Below, piece by piece: positions 11,627 through 20,083 of a DNA stretch of 29,012 bases (within the stretch, counting starts at the first letter, position 1; each line of letters opens with the position of its first letter). This DNA is from a virus, in the IMG/VR virus record IMGVR_UViG_3300037488_001979, positions 1 through 29,012 of that record; one strand, 5' to 3'. Position numbers and translations under genes: made by a program. Under the pieces are notes generated by a model. The model was given only the letters and a program-made list of their open reading frames with translations. It was not told where the DNA came from and did no database searches.

Positions 11627-12921
11627 TCGGCAAGCTCGGCTTCGGGAAGGATGAGTTCTTCTACGGGCTCGACCTGTGCCTGCACAAGGCCGGACGCACC
11701 GCCTATGTCATCGACGAACGCACGGCTCAGGCCTGTGATGTGATCTTGATCACGCTCTTCTGGTGGCGGGATATCTACCTGCTTGAGTCGTTTCTGCGCA
11801 AGGCGGGCATTCGCAAGGGCGGCGGTGGGCCGGTCCTAATTGCCGGCGGCATGCAAGCAACGATGTGCCCGGCTGTGATCGGCAAGATGGTTGATGTGGT
11901 CTTCATCGGCGACGCGGATGATGAGCTGGGGAGCATGCTGGACCAGGCTGAACGCGGCGAGCAACCCGAGTCCGCGCACCTATACCGAGACGGAGATGCC
12001 GTGGTACCGGCGCCGAAAGAGTGTGCTCCTTCGGCCTTCGCCCTGCACAAGGGCGGCAAGCGCGATGTGGTGCGCATCGAGATTGCCCGTGGGTGCAAGT
12101 TCGCCTGCGGGTTCTGTGCACTCACAGGCCTGAAGAGCTATCGCGAGGTTGCCTTCGCAGACATTGAACCGCTCCTTGCGATCTCCAGCCCGGCGCCCGT
12201 GTCGCTCTTCGCCCCTGAGCGAACGAAGCACTCAGAGTGGCCGGAGATCTCTGGCTACCTTGAATCGCACAACCGACGCGACCTTGGCCAGGACGTACGG
12301 CTTGAGCAACTCCAGGAAATCAAGACCAGCTCGGTCACGTTCGGTCTTGAGGGCATCTCCCTGCGTCTGCGCAAGTCGATCGGCAAGGGCTGGAAGGAAG
12401 AGTTCGTTCTCGATCGCCTGCGCAACTTTGTCGAGACGCGCAACGGTGTGGCGATGGTGTCGGTCTACTTCATCGCGGACCTACCCGGCGAAGATGAAGG
12501 CGACTGGGCCGAACTTCGGCAGCTCTTCGAGAAGATCGAAGCAGCCGAGTGGAGCCGCAGGCTTACGCTCAAGCCGGTGCTGAATCCGTTCAGCCCGAAG
12601 CCGTTCACGCCACTTGCCAACGCGGAGATTCACCCGTTCAGACCGTACGGAGAACGCTGGCGCACCATTCTGCGCAAGGGCGGATCCGGGCAGTGGGGTT
12701 TTCGCTGCGTTGAAACGATGGTCTGGGGGCCATTCGAGAGGATTCTTGACGTCATCGCGACCCGTGGCGGGGCGGATGCCTACGAGGTTGTTCGTCGGCT
12801 GCCGCCGAGGCTGCTCAGCGGAAAGCCTCCCGTTGCCGACAACGAGCGTACTGCGCGGCAGATCTTGGACCTCGCGGCTTCATTCGGCCTGACTGAGGAG
12901 CTTCTCGGGGTGGCGGCATGA
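11614..12921 (+). CDS. Radical SAM enzyme with N-terminal Rossmann-like domain
   Basis: From ATG 11614 the product is 435 aa. GTG 11623, overlapping the ParB-like stop as GTGA, is a credible alternative start. Residues ~1-110 resemble the B12-binding-type Rossmann domain of B12-radical SAM enzymes (VLIAGGMQATMCPAVIGKMV, VFIGDADDEL), but I see no D-x-H-x-x-G cobalamin motif. The radical SAM core holds the [4Fe-4S] motif C161-x3-C165-x2-C168 (IARGCKFACGFCALTGLKSY). Downstream family landmarks are FGLEGISLRLRKSIGKG (~243-259) and YFIADLPGEDEGDW (~285-298). It should cleave SAM to a 5'-deoxyadenosyl radical. The substrate is unknown. It sits between ParB-like and TerS genes with overlaps at both ends. 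Confidence 0.85.
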   Translation: MGLVIGKLGFGKDEFFYGLDLCLHKAGRTAYVIDERTAQACDVILITLFWWRDIYLLESFLRKAGIRKGGGGPVLIAGGMQATMCPAVIGKMVDVVFIGDADDELGSMLDQAERGEQPESAHLYRDGDAVVPAPKECAPSAFALHKGGKRDVVRIEIARGCKFACGFCALTGLKSYREVAFADIEPLLAISSPAPVSLFAPERTKHSEWPEISGYLESHNRRDLGQDVRLEQLQEIKTSSVTFGLEGISLRLRKSIGKGWKEEFVLDRLRNFVETRNGVAMVSVYFIADLPGEDEGDWAELRQLFEKIEAAEWSRRLTLKPVLNPFSPKPFTPLANAEIHPFRPYGERWRTILRKGGSGQWGFRCVETMVWGPFERILDVIATRGGADAYEVVRRLPPRLLSGKPPVADNERTARQILDLAASFGLTEELLGVAA

Positions 12922-13373
12922 CCCCCGCCCGCCCCGACATCGAAGCCCGCCGCCGCATGGTCGCCAGCATGATGGTGCAGGGGTTTCACCTCGACGCGAT
13001 TACGAAGGGGATCTCGACGCAGTTCACAAACCCCAAGACGCAGCAGCCGTACAAGCGCGACGCCGTCGCCCGGGACATGCGGGAGCTCAAGGCTCAATGG
13101 TGCGCCGAGGCCAAGGCCGACATCGCCGAGCTTCGCGGTCGACAGCTCGCCGAGTTGGCAGAGCTGAAGCGCAAGGCGTGGACGAAGGACGACCTCTCCG
13201 AAGTCCGCATGCTCATGGACCGCGAGGCAAAGCTCCTTGGCCTGGACGCGCCGGTCCGCATCGACGTTCTCGGGCTGGCTCGCTCGCTGGCTGAAGCCGC
13301 AGCCCGCATGGCCGGGATGACCGATGAAGAGATCGCAGCGGTTGGCAACCGCGCGGCGGAGTTGGCAGCGTGA
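12918..13373 (+). CDS. Terminase small subunit (probable)
   Basis: The product is 151 aa; ATG overlaps the radical SAM stop (ATGA). Residues ~8-55 form an N-terminal helical DNA-binding unit (RRRMVASMMVQGFHLDAITK ... KRDAVARDMRELK). A central coiled-coil follows, then the phrase common in small terminase proteins, EVRMLMDREAKLLGLDAPVR. The helical C-terminus (VLGLARSLAEAAARMAGMTD) may form the TerL-docking part. TerS oligomers recognise the packaging start site and hand DNA to TerL. The call rests mainly on position directly before TerL and on this motif. Confidence 0.65.
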   Translation: MTPARPDIEARRRMVASMMVQGFHLDAITKGISTQFTNPKTQQPYKRDAVARDMRELKAQWCAEAKADIAELRGRQLAELAELKRKAWTKDDLSEVRMLMDREAKLLGLDAPVRIDVLGLARSLAEAAARMAGMTDEEIAAVGNRAAELAA

Positions 13374-14848
13374 GCCCCGTCTTCGTCGAAGAGAAGGCCG
13401 GGATCAAGCTCGCAATGAGCAAAGCCCAGCAGGCGATGACCGAGGCTTTCAACGCGCGTCGGCTGTCGAGTGGAGTCAACCTTCTGCGCCCACCGATCGA
13501 AACAGACGACCAGCTCCGGGCCTACATGGCCCAGCGCTTCGGTGTGCGCATCCCCGACGTGCAAGTCTGCCCGAATCACTCGACCCCTTGGCGCGCGTTC
13601 GCCGATGCGTTCTTCGCCCGGAGCCCCATCGCCGTCTGGAAGGCTTCGCGCGGTCTCGGTGGCAAGTCGCACCTACTCGCTGGGCTCGGCCTGGCCGAGG
13701 CGACTGCGATTGCCGCAGACGTCAAGATCCTCGGTGGCTCCGGCGAACAGGCGAAGCGAGTTCACGAGTCGATGCAGAGCTTCTGGTCTCACCCCCTGGC
13801 CCCTCGATATCTGCTGACCGCGGACCCCACGCAGCGCGGCACGAGGCTGACGAACGGCGCGCGCATCGAGGCGCTGCTGGCGTCGCAGGCGTCCGTGCGC
13901 GGCCCGCACCCGCAGCGGTTCAGGGCGGACGAAGTGGACGAGATGGATTGGGACATCCTCGAGGCCGCGCGGGGCATGCCCCAGGATGGCCGCGGGATCC
14001 TTTCACAGACGGTCCTTAGCAGCACCCACCAGTACGAAGACGGGACGATGACCAGGATCCTCGACGAAGCCGAGACCGCGGGTTGGCCCGTGTATGAGTG
14101 GTGCTACAAGGAGTCGATGGCCGGCTCTGACGGCTGGCTCACCGAGGCGACCAAGGAGCGCAAGCGCGAGACGATGAGCTCCGACGCCTGGAGCGTCGAG
14201 GTGGAGTTGCAGCGCCCGAACGCCGAGGCGAAGGCGATCTCGGGCGCGGCCGTGGACAAGATGTTCCGCCGCGACCTCGGCGTCTTCAAGGGCGACAACG
14301 GCGAGTATATCGAGATCGAGGGCCCGCAGCCGAACGCGGACTACGCGCACGGGGCGGACTGGGGACGGCGAACGGACTGGTGCATCATCTGGACCTTCCG
14401 CACGGATGTCTTTCCCGCGCGTCTCGTGGCCTTTGAGCGCCGGGGCCGCACCGATTGGCCTGAGCTGACTGCGCTACTCGACGACCGCCAGCGTCGCTTC
14501 GGCGGCCAAGCGCGGCACGACGGCACCGGGCTGGGCGACGTGATCGACCAGTTCCTGCAGGTGCGCGCTGAGGGTATCTGGCTTGCTGGCAAGGTGCGGC
14601 AAGAGCTCTTCTCTGGCTACGTGCTCGGCATCGAAGCGGGGAAGTTTGAGGCTCCGATGATCGAGTGGGCCTACAAGGAGCACAAGCGCTGCACGCACGC
14701 GGACCTTTACGGAGCGGGACATCCGCCTGACACGGTCGTGGGTGGCGCGCTCGCTGCGTCGCTCTTCGCCGTACAGGTGCCGAGGTTCACCGAATCATCT
14801 GTGGCGTTCCCCTCTCGTGACAACGTCGAGGCAGCCCCATGGGACTGA
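13370..14848 (+). CDS. terL: Terminase large subunit
   Basis: The product is 492 aa from GTG 13370 (GTGA overlap with TerS). ATPase: Walker A-like KASRGLGGKS (residues 91-100), Walker B with D187-E188 in RFRADEVDEMD, and coupling motif SSTH (217-220). Nuclease (RNase H-like): D330 in HGADWGRRTDW, D384 in RHDGTG and D454 in HPPDTVVGG. All expected acidic residues are present and the length is normal. It packages phage DNA into the prohead, cutting concatemers. The 3' end overlaps the portal gene by 10 bases, as in a tightly coupled packaging operon. The subfamily (cos or headful) cannot be decided by eye. Confidence 0.9.
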   Translation: MSPVFVEEKAGIKLAMSKAQQAMTEAFNARRLSSGVNLLRPPIETDDQLRAYMAQRFGVRIPDVQVCPNHSTPWRAFADAFFARSPIAVWKASRGLGGKSHLLAGLGLAEATAIAADVKILGGSGEQAKRVHESMQSFWSHPLAPRYLLTADPTQRGTRLTNGARIEALLASQASVRGPHPQRFRADEVDEMDWDILEAARGMPQDGRGILSQTVLSSTHQYEDGTMTRILDEAETAGWPVYEWCYKESMAGSDGWLTEATKERKRETMSSDAWSVEVELQRPNAEAKAISGAAVDKMFRRDLGVFKGDNGEYIEIEGPQPNADYAHGADWGRRTDWCIIWTFRTDVFPARLVAFERRGRTDWPELTALLDDRQRRFGGQARHDGTGLGDVIDQFLQVRAEGIWLAGKVRQELFSGYVLGIEAGKFEAPMIEWAYKEHKRCTHADLYGAGHPPDTVVGGALAASLFAVQVPRFTESSVAFPSRDNVEAAPWD

Positions 14849-16287
14849 TCACCCGCACAAGAGACGCCGTGCAGGCGTGGCGGCACGGGCGGGTCATCGA
14901 GATGCAAGTCCCTGCCGGGCAGGACACGCTCGTCATGGGCCTACCCGCCGAGAGGTGGGATCCCTACTCGTGGAACACGACGATGGGACTCCGTACGATT
15001 GACGACCTCGTGCAGACCAAGGGCATCGGCATCTACCGCGAAATGATGCACAAGGATCCGCACGTTTCTTCGTGCGTCTACCTTCCGATTATGGCGCGAC
15101 TGTCCAGCGGTTGGGACTTTGTTCCCGCCAGTGACGAGCCGGAAGATGCGCGCGTGGCCGAGTTCGTGCGGTTCGCTCTGGACAAGATGGTGTCGCGCCT
15201 GTTGACCGATGCGATGGAGGCGTTGCCGATCGGGTTCTCCTGCATCGAGCGCATCTGGGGTGAGCCGTACACGACGGGCGAGTGGTCTGGGTTCCAAGGC
15301 TACCGCGCGTTCCGCCCGCTTCCGCAAGAGACGGTGACGTACAAGCGCGACGAACACGGCGACATGGAGCCGGATGGTGTGTGGCAGGCGAAGTCGGATC
15401 ACCCGGGCAGCATGGTTACTCCCGGTCTGGATCCAGCGTTCTTCACGAAGATGCCGGCGGACCGATTCATTCGCTGGTACTGGCGCAGTGAGTACGGGAA
15501 TCCGCTGGGGCTGTCGATTCTGCGCCCGGCCTACGCGCCATACTTCTTCAAGCAGTTGGTTGTCAAGCAGTGGGCTCGGTACATGTCGAAGCATGGGCTT
15601 TCCGGGGTTCGCGTAAGGGTACCGGCGAACGCAACAAAAAAACAGATGGATGACGCGGTCGAGTACGCGCGGCGCTACCAGACCGACCTTGTAATGGCAT
15701 ACCGCGACGGAACGGACATCGTCATCGATTCGCCGAATACGGCCGCGACGATGAACTACGAGGCCGGGATCACGAGCGCGAACAAGGAGATTGCGCACGC
15801 TTGTTTGCAGCCGTCGACGTTGCTGGATGTCACGGATCAAGGATCGTATGCGCTGGCCAAGGAGCAAAGCGGGACGTTCACTTGGTTCCTCGACAACGTC
15901 GGTGGGCTGCTCTCCGAAGAGGTCATGCAGCAGCAGGTGATCCGTCCGCTCGTGACGGCCAACTTCGGCCCGCAGTACGAGTGCCCGTGGTTCACGTTCC
16001 GGGGCTTCTCGCAGCCGGACCGGGAGTCCATTGCGCGCATGATTGACCTGCTTGTGCGCGCTGGTATGGACGTTCCGAAAAGTTGGATCCGTGAAACGCT
16101 GGGTGTGCCGGAGGTGTCGGACGAACAGGACCGTCTCAACCCTCCGGCGGTTGCTGCGCCGATGCCTCCGGCGACCGTTGCGATGTCGGGCGACGCGGAC
16201 CTCGATGCGCTGTTGCAGGAGTTCACGGCGGCACGGTGGACGGGCGACCGGGACCGTGGGTGCGCGGCGCTGCGGGGGATCCGATGA
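14839..16287 (+). CDS. Portal protein (DUF935, Mu gp29-like)
   Basis: The product is 482 aa; ATG overlaps the TerL end. Characteristic DUF935 features are IYREMMHKDPHVSSCVYL early, the WYWRSEYGNPLGLSILRPAY segment and the GTFTWFLDN/LLSEEVMQQQVIRPLV region before a Pro-rich C-terminus. Portal dodecamers form the DNA entry channel, bind TerL and nucleate head assembly. The type is that of Mu-like phages, which matches the following F-like and I-like genes. The stop overlaps the next start (ATGA). Confidence 0.85.
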   Translation: MGLITRTRDAVQAWRHGRVIEMQVPAGQDTLVMGLPAERWDPYSWNTTMGLRTIDDLVQTKGIGIYREMMHKDPHVSSCVYLPIMARLSSGWDFVPASDEPEDARVAEFVRFALDKMVSRLLTDAMEALPIGFSCIERIWGEPYTTGEWSGFQGYRAFRPLPQETVTYKRDEHGDMEPDGVWQAKSDHPGSMVTPGLDPAFFTKMPADRFIRWYWRSEYGNPLGLSILRPAYAPYFFKQLVVKQWARYMSKHGLSGVRVRVPANATKKQMDDAVEYARRYQTDLVMAYRDGTDIVIDSPNTAATMNYEAGITSANKEIAHACLQPSTLLDVTDQGSYALAKEQSGTFTWFLDNVGGLLSEEVMQQQVIRPLVTANFGPQYECPWFTFRGFSQPDRESIARMIDLLVRAGMDVPKSWIRETLGVPEVSDEQDRLNPPAVAAPMPPATVAMSGDADLDALLQEFTAARWTGDRDRGCAALRGIR

Positions 16288-17321
16288 CCCGGGCCCAGGC
16301 GATTGCTCGCCGGACCCTCTGCCTGGACTTGGTCCCGGCCGATGCCTATTGGCGCGAGCCAACAGTTTCCGAGGCGAGGCTCGACTTCGCTGCGGCAGAA
16401 GAAGCTGATGGGCGTGCGCTCCACGGCTCTCGGCTTCGCCTCGGGATTCTGCTTGGCGCCCAGCGCAACGCGGTGATCCTCAGGACGCGGAGCCCGCGGT
16501 TCTCCCCGGCACTGGCCCGGTTCACCCCTGCGTTTCTCGGCCGGCAGATCGCCCGCGAGTTCGTGCGCATCCATGCCCGGGGATACTCGGACGGGATGCG
16601 TGAGGCTGGGGCGACTGATGGGCCGGGGCAACGCGGCACGGATCGGCTCGTGTCAGAGGCTAAGGCGGCCGGCTATGCGTTCACGGACCGCGCCCTTGCC
16701 TCGGTCCGTCGCTCCATTCAGGACGCATTCACGATTACGGGCCAGCGAGTCAAGCCGCAGGAGCAGCTCGAAGCCGAGATCCGCACGGCCTACGCCAAGG
16801 TCATCGAGCCCGCGCCCGAGACGCAGCCCATCGAGATACGTTTCGCTACTCCGCTGGGCATCGCGTACAAGGCGTGGGAGATCCGAAACTCTCCGATCTC
16901 GGCGTACCTCGACGTACTGTTCGAGGCGTTCGCGGGCGACGGGCTGCCCCAGCTCACGACCTCGACGCTGTCGCGCGTGGTGAGCACGGAGCGCAATCGG
17001 CTCCTGAACGCAGGGGTGTACGAGACCGCGCTGCTCGATGAGGAGGTCGAGTACCTCCAGTACTCCGCGCTCATGGGTGCGTGCCCGAAGTGTAAGACAC
17101 TCGACAAGACCGTACGCCCGAAGAACGACTACTCATTCTGGGGGTTCTACACTCCGCCGATCCATCCGAGCTGCCGATGCTCCGCGGTGCCGGTGAAGGG
17201 CCAGGAGCAGCAGCCTACCGAGCGAGAGGTCGTTGACAAGCTGCTCGATTCGATCGGCCAGGGGATGCCACCAGGGTTCGGGGGTTATGACCCTCGGTAT
17301 GAGATTGGAGCGACACGATGA
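16284..17321 (+). CDS. Mu F-like minor head protein (head morphogenesis)
   Basis: The product is 345 aa. I chose ATG 16284 for the ATGA overlap with the portal stop; a longer in-frame start at 16236 lies inside the portal gene. The N-terminal half is helical (ARFTPAFLGRQIAREFVRIH). The C-terminal half has the Phage_Mu_F/SPP1 gp7 signature: VVSTERNRLLNAGVYE, two CxxC-type cysteines (ACPKCKTLD) and the terminal YTPPIHPSCRC. These proteins are minor virion components that bind portal and DNA and are needed for correct head assembly. The tail of about 40 residues after CRC is lineage-specific. The stop overlaps the protease start. Confidence 0.85.
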   Translation: MTRAQAIARRTLCLDLVPADAYWREPTVSEARLDFAAAEEADGRALHGSRLRLGILLGAQRNAVILRTRSPRFSPALARFTPAFLGRQIAREFVRIHARGYSDGMREAGATDGPGQRGTDRLVSEAKAAGYAFTDRALASVRRSIQDAFTITGQRVKPQEQLEAEIRTAYAKVIEPAPETQPIEIRFATPLGIAYKAWEIRNSPISAYLDVLFEAFAGDGLPQLTTSTLSRVVSTERNRLLNAGVYETALLDEEVEYLQYSALMGACPKCKTLDKTVRPKNDYSFWGFYTPPIHPSCRCSAVPVKGQEQQPTEREVVDKLLDSIGQGMPPGFGGYDPRYEIGATR

Positions 17322-18679
17322 GCGAGCACGTTGCGATCCTAGAGAATCGGGACGGGTTCGATCCGCAGACGCTACGCACGCAGGACGCGGGCCCGGGCGT
17401 GCAGGTCGTCACCGGCTGCCGCCATGGGTCGCGCACGAGCGAGGGGGTCGAGTACCGATTCTCCTCTGAGACGTTCGATGCGGCGGCGGCTGCAGCCTGG
17501 TGCGCAAGCAAGGGCGTACTCGTCCGCTCCTTCGCCGCGGCCTCATCCGATGCGCTCACCCTCGAAGCCGACGGCACCTACACGCTCCGCGGCATCGAGT
17601 GTGCCGAGGAAGGCACCTGGTACGCGGACGTGGGTGGCAAGGTGGAGCTGACCGCCGCGATGCTGGACAAGGCGACCGATGAGACCAACGCGGCGATTGG
17701 GCTGCTCAAGCCCGCGCTCACCCTGGGCCACCTGTCGGGTGGCAAGCAATGGGTGGCCGTGCCGGATGGTGGGCAGCCGCGGCTCGGGTTCGCCTCGAAG
17801 TTCTACAGGCGCGGCAAGAAGGTCCTCTGTGATCTCCAGCGAGTTCCGGCCGCGATCGTCAAGGCCATCCGCCTCGGCATGTGGGGCCGGATCTCCCCGG
17901 ATCTCATGCTTGGCTGGCCGGACCCCACGACGCAGGAGCGGCGGCCAATCGTGTTCACCGCGCTGGCGTTGCTCGGTGCGACTCCGCCAGCGATCAGCAC
18001 CTTACAGGACCTATCGGATTGGATCGACGGACAGACCGTAGCGAAGGCGGCGACGGCCGAGATGGCGCTGTCTCTGGCCCTGAGCGACGTGGTGTCCGTC
18101 GTCAGTTGTGAAGCGCCCGCGGCTGTGAGTGCAGCGGTCGGGCAAGACGAGGGCAAGAACAACATCAAGAACGTAGGAACCGAAGGAGGTTCACAGATGG
18201 ATGAGGAGCAGATCACCGCTCTCGTCAAGAAGCTCATCGCGGAAGCGCTGGGCGCGGCGAATGCGAGTGAGGCCGACATGGCTGCCAAGAAAGAGATGGC
18301 GGCCATGCGAACGAAGCTCTATGACGCGCGGCTCAAGCAGGCCGCCAAAGACGGGAAGATCAAGCCGGGCGAGATCGCGACGATGGCGCCGGTCCTGATC
18401 GAGATGAGCATCGGGGCCGCGGATGCGTACCTCGAAGCGATCGACGCTCGCGACGGGGCGATCCAGCCGACGAATGCGCTTGGGAATCCGGTGGCGCAGG
18501 TGGATCCCACGGCCGGGCTGACGGGCGAGGCGAAGCTGATCGCTCTGGCCAACGGTCTGTGCAAGGCCGAGGGGATCCCGTTCCGCGATGCGTGGATTCG
18601 CATCGGCAACGAGCACAAAGACGAGTACGCGGCCTACCGGCTCAGCGCGTTCCCGTCCATCCAAGCGAAGGAGGCCTGA
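17318..18679 (+). CDS. Mu I-like head maturation protease fused in frame to scaffold
   Basis: The product is 453 aa; ATG overlaps the previous stop (ATGA). Residues ~85-260 resemble Mu gpI-type proteases: KPALTLGHLS (candidate catalytic H138), then GMWGRISPDLMLGW (candidate nucleophile S193) and the PIVFTALALLGATPPAISTL strand. From residue 294 a helical scaffold-like domain follows (EQITALVKKLIAEALGAANA ...). Such proteases clear scaffold and trim capsid protein during maturation. Just before codon 294 there is a strong AAGGAGG and ATG, so the gene probably makes two products, protease-scaffold and scaffold alone. Confidence 0.7.
   Translation: MSEHVAILENRDGFDPQTLRTQDAGPGVQVVTGCRHGSRTSEGVEYRFSSETFDAAAAAAWCASKGVLVRSFAAASSDALTLEADGTYTLRGIECAEEGTWYADVGGKVELTAAMLDKATDETNAAIGLLKPALTLGHLSGGKQWVAVPDGGQPRLGFASKFYRRGKKVLCDLQRVPAAIVKAIRLGMWGRISPDLMLGWPDPTTQERRPIVFTALALLGATPPAISTLQDLSDWIDGQTVAKAATAEMALSLALSDVVSVVSCEAPAAVSAAVGQDEGKNNIKNVGTEGGSQMDEEQITALVKKLIAEALGAANASEADMAAKKEMAAMRTKLYDARLKQAAKDGKIKPGEIATMAPVLIEMSIGAADAYLEAIDARDGAIQPTNALGNPVAQVDPTAGLTGEAKLIALANGLCKAEGIPFRDAWIRIGNEHKDEYAAYRLSAFPSIQAKEA
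18197..18679 (+). CDS. Nested in-frame scaffold protein
   Basis: An internal start, ATG 18197, lies 7 bases behind AAGGAGG (18183-18189) in the same frame as the protease. It would give a 160-aa C-terminal product starting MDEEQITALVKKLIAEALGA, with long helices and an Ala-rich middle as in phage scaffolds. Lambda (Nu3 in C) and Mu (Z in I) use the same nested arrangement. Few internal Met codons in this window carry so complete a ribosome binding site, so the start is probably real. Confidence 0.65.
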   Translation: MDEEQITALVKKLIAEALGAANASEADMAAKKEMAAMRTKLYDARLKQAAKDGKIKPGEIATMAPVLIEMSIGAADAYLEAIDARDGAIQPTNALGNPVAQVDPTAGLTGEAKLIALANGLCKAEGIPFRDAWIRIGNEHKDEYAAYRLSAFPSIQAKEA

Positions 18680-18681
18680 TC

Positions 18682-19059
18682 ATGGCAGTAGATCACGGCG
18701 GGATTGATGTCCCGATGACCACCACGGCTGCGGTCACGCAGTACTACTTCGTGAAGGGCTCCGGGAGCACTGGCAAGACCGTTGCCGTTACGGCGCTCGC
18801 AACGGACGTTGTGCTTGGGATTGCGCAGGAGGCCGCAACGGCGTCCGGCGATACGATCGCCGTACGGATTACCGGCACGAGCAAGCTCAAGCTCGGCGGG
18901 ACTGTGAACTGCGGCGAGGGAGTGATCTCTCACACGAACGGGACCGGGATCACGGCGGCCTATGCCTCCGACGAGAAGCCCGGCGCCATCGCGCTCGAAT
19001 ACGGCGTGGCTGGTGACATCATCGAGGTTGTTCTGCGGCCCGTGACGCAGTGTAACTAG
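18682..19059 (+). CDS. Capsid decoration/stabilisation protein (DUF2190-like)
   Basis: The product is 125 aa, with ATG behind AAGGAGGCCTGATC. The sequence is an all-beta string with repeated T/V/A-rich strands and Gly turns (VTALATDVVLGIAQEAATAS, GDTIAVRITGTSKLKLGG, AIALEYGVAGDIIEVVLRPV). This matches small phage decoration or cement proteins that trimerise on the capsid surface. It sits directly before the major capsid protein, as usual for such proteins. A chaperone or minor head role is less likely. Confidence 0.65.
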   Translation: MAVDHGGIDVPMTTTAAVTQYYFVKGSGSTGKTVAVTALATDVVLGIAQEAATASGDTIAVRITGTSKLKLGGTVNCGEGVISHTNGTGITAAYASDEKPGAIALEYGVAGDIIEVVLRPVTQCN

Positions 19060-19071
19060 GAGGGTCTGAAC

Positions 19072-20028
19072 ATGCCTCTTCCTTCACTGGCAAGCGTTCA
19101 CCGCGCCGGGGCTACTGATGCGGTGGCCCAGAACTACCGCAACAATGTCTATGTCGGGGACATGGTGTTCCCGATCGTTCCGGTCAAGCATGAGTCGGAC
19201 TACTACAAGGAGTGGGATCAGGACGATCTCATGCGGTCTAGCGCATCCAAGGTGCGACCTGGCACCCGGCTACCTCGCATGGGCATGGCCCTGAGTGACA
19301 CGCTCTACACGGCTGAAGAGTACGGCATCGCGGTGCCGATCCCGCGGCGGATCGCGGAGAACGCCGACGACGGCGTAGCTCTCGACGTCGAGGCGACCGA
19401 GACCGCCATGGATCAAGTGCTCTTGGCCCGTGAGGCGGCAATTATGGCCATTGTAACCGCGTCGAGCTGGTCCGGTGCGACCACGGTCGCTGCTGGCGAC
19501 AACTGGGACACCGGTGGCGGCGATCCTATCGGCAACGTGGACACGCAGGTCAAGGGCGTGAAGTCCAAGGTCGGGGCCGACTCCATCTGCGGGCTCACGT
19601 CGTGGGAGACCAGGCTCGCCCTGATTCGGCACCCCGCGATTCGCGAGTACTTCGGGATGACCGCGCCCGCGGCGGGGCTTCCGAACGTCTACGGGCCAGG
19701 TGGGCAGATCACCGATGATCAGCTCGCGGGCGTGCTTGGGCTCAAGAAGCTCTACATCTGCTCGGCCAACTACTGCTCGACCAAGGAAGGTGCAAGCACG
19801 CAGACGTTCTTGCCCGTGCTTGGGGACTACTTCTTCGTGTTCTACCGGCCCGATGCTCCGTCGCGGACCAGGCCGTCGGCTGGCTACACGTTCCGGTACA
19901 AGGCGCCCTGGACCAAGACGTACTTCGAGGACGCCGAGGACCAGGACGTGTACGAAGCTCGCGAGACCTACGTGCCGAAGGCGACGTGCCTGCCTGCCGG
20001 GGCGCTCATCTCCGGGACGTTGGCGTAA
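19072..20028 (+). CDS. Major capsid protein
   Basis: The product is 318 aa, with a strong AGGAGGG. The pattern is an HK97-fold capsid protein: an N-terminal arm (NNVYVGDMVFPIVPVKHESD), an E-loop-like segment (RMGMALSDTLYTAEEYGIAV), a spine helix (EATETAMDQVLLAREAAIMA), P-domain strands (SICGLTSWETRLALIRHPAI) and C-terminal segment (YKAPWTKTYFEDAEDQDVYE). No long N-terminal delta domain is evident, in line with a separate scaffold. It should be the most abundant structural protein; a stable hairpin follows the gene. Confidence 0.85.
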   Translation: MPLPSLASVHRAGATDAVAQNYRNNVYVGDMVFPIVPVKHESDYYKEWDQDDLMRSSASKVRPGTRLPRMGMALSDTLYTAEEYGIAVPIPRRIAENADDGVALDVEATETAMDQVLLAREAAIMAIVTASSWSGATTVAAGDNWDTGGGDPIGNVDTQVKGVKSKVGADSICGLTSWETRLALIRHPAIREYFGMTAPAAGLPNVYGPGGQITDDQLAGVLGLKKLYICSANYCSTKEGASTQTFLPVLGDYFFVFYRPDAPSRTRPSAGYTFRYKAPWTKTYFEDAEDQDVYEARETYVPKATCLPAGALISGTLA

Positions 20029-20034
20029 TCAACA

Positions 20035-20072
20035 GCAACGGGCGGGGGGCTCCAGCTCCCCGCCGCGGTTGC
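20035..20072 (+). terminator. Stable stem-loop after the capsid gene
   Basis: GGCGGGG (20041-20047) pairs with CCCCGCC (20058-20064), and an outer stem GCAAC (20035-20039) pairs with GTTGC (20068-20072). It lies 7 bases after the capsid stop with no T-tract. It would reduce transcription of the downstream, less needed neck genes and protect the 3' end of the capsid message. Confidence 0.5.
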
Positions 20073-20083
20073 ACGAGGTGGAG

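Noticed and set aside
14941-16362. Open frame of 473 codons on the minus strand opposite the portal gene
   Set aside because: Arg/His/Pro-rich composition, no ribosome binding site, and it mirrors the codon bias of the certain portal gene. It is a high-GC artefact.
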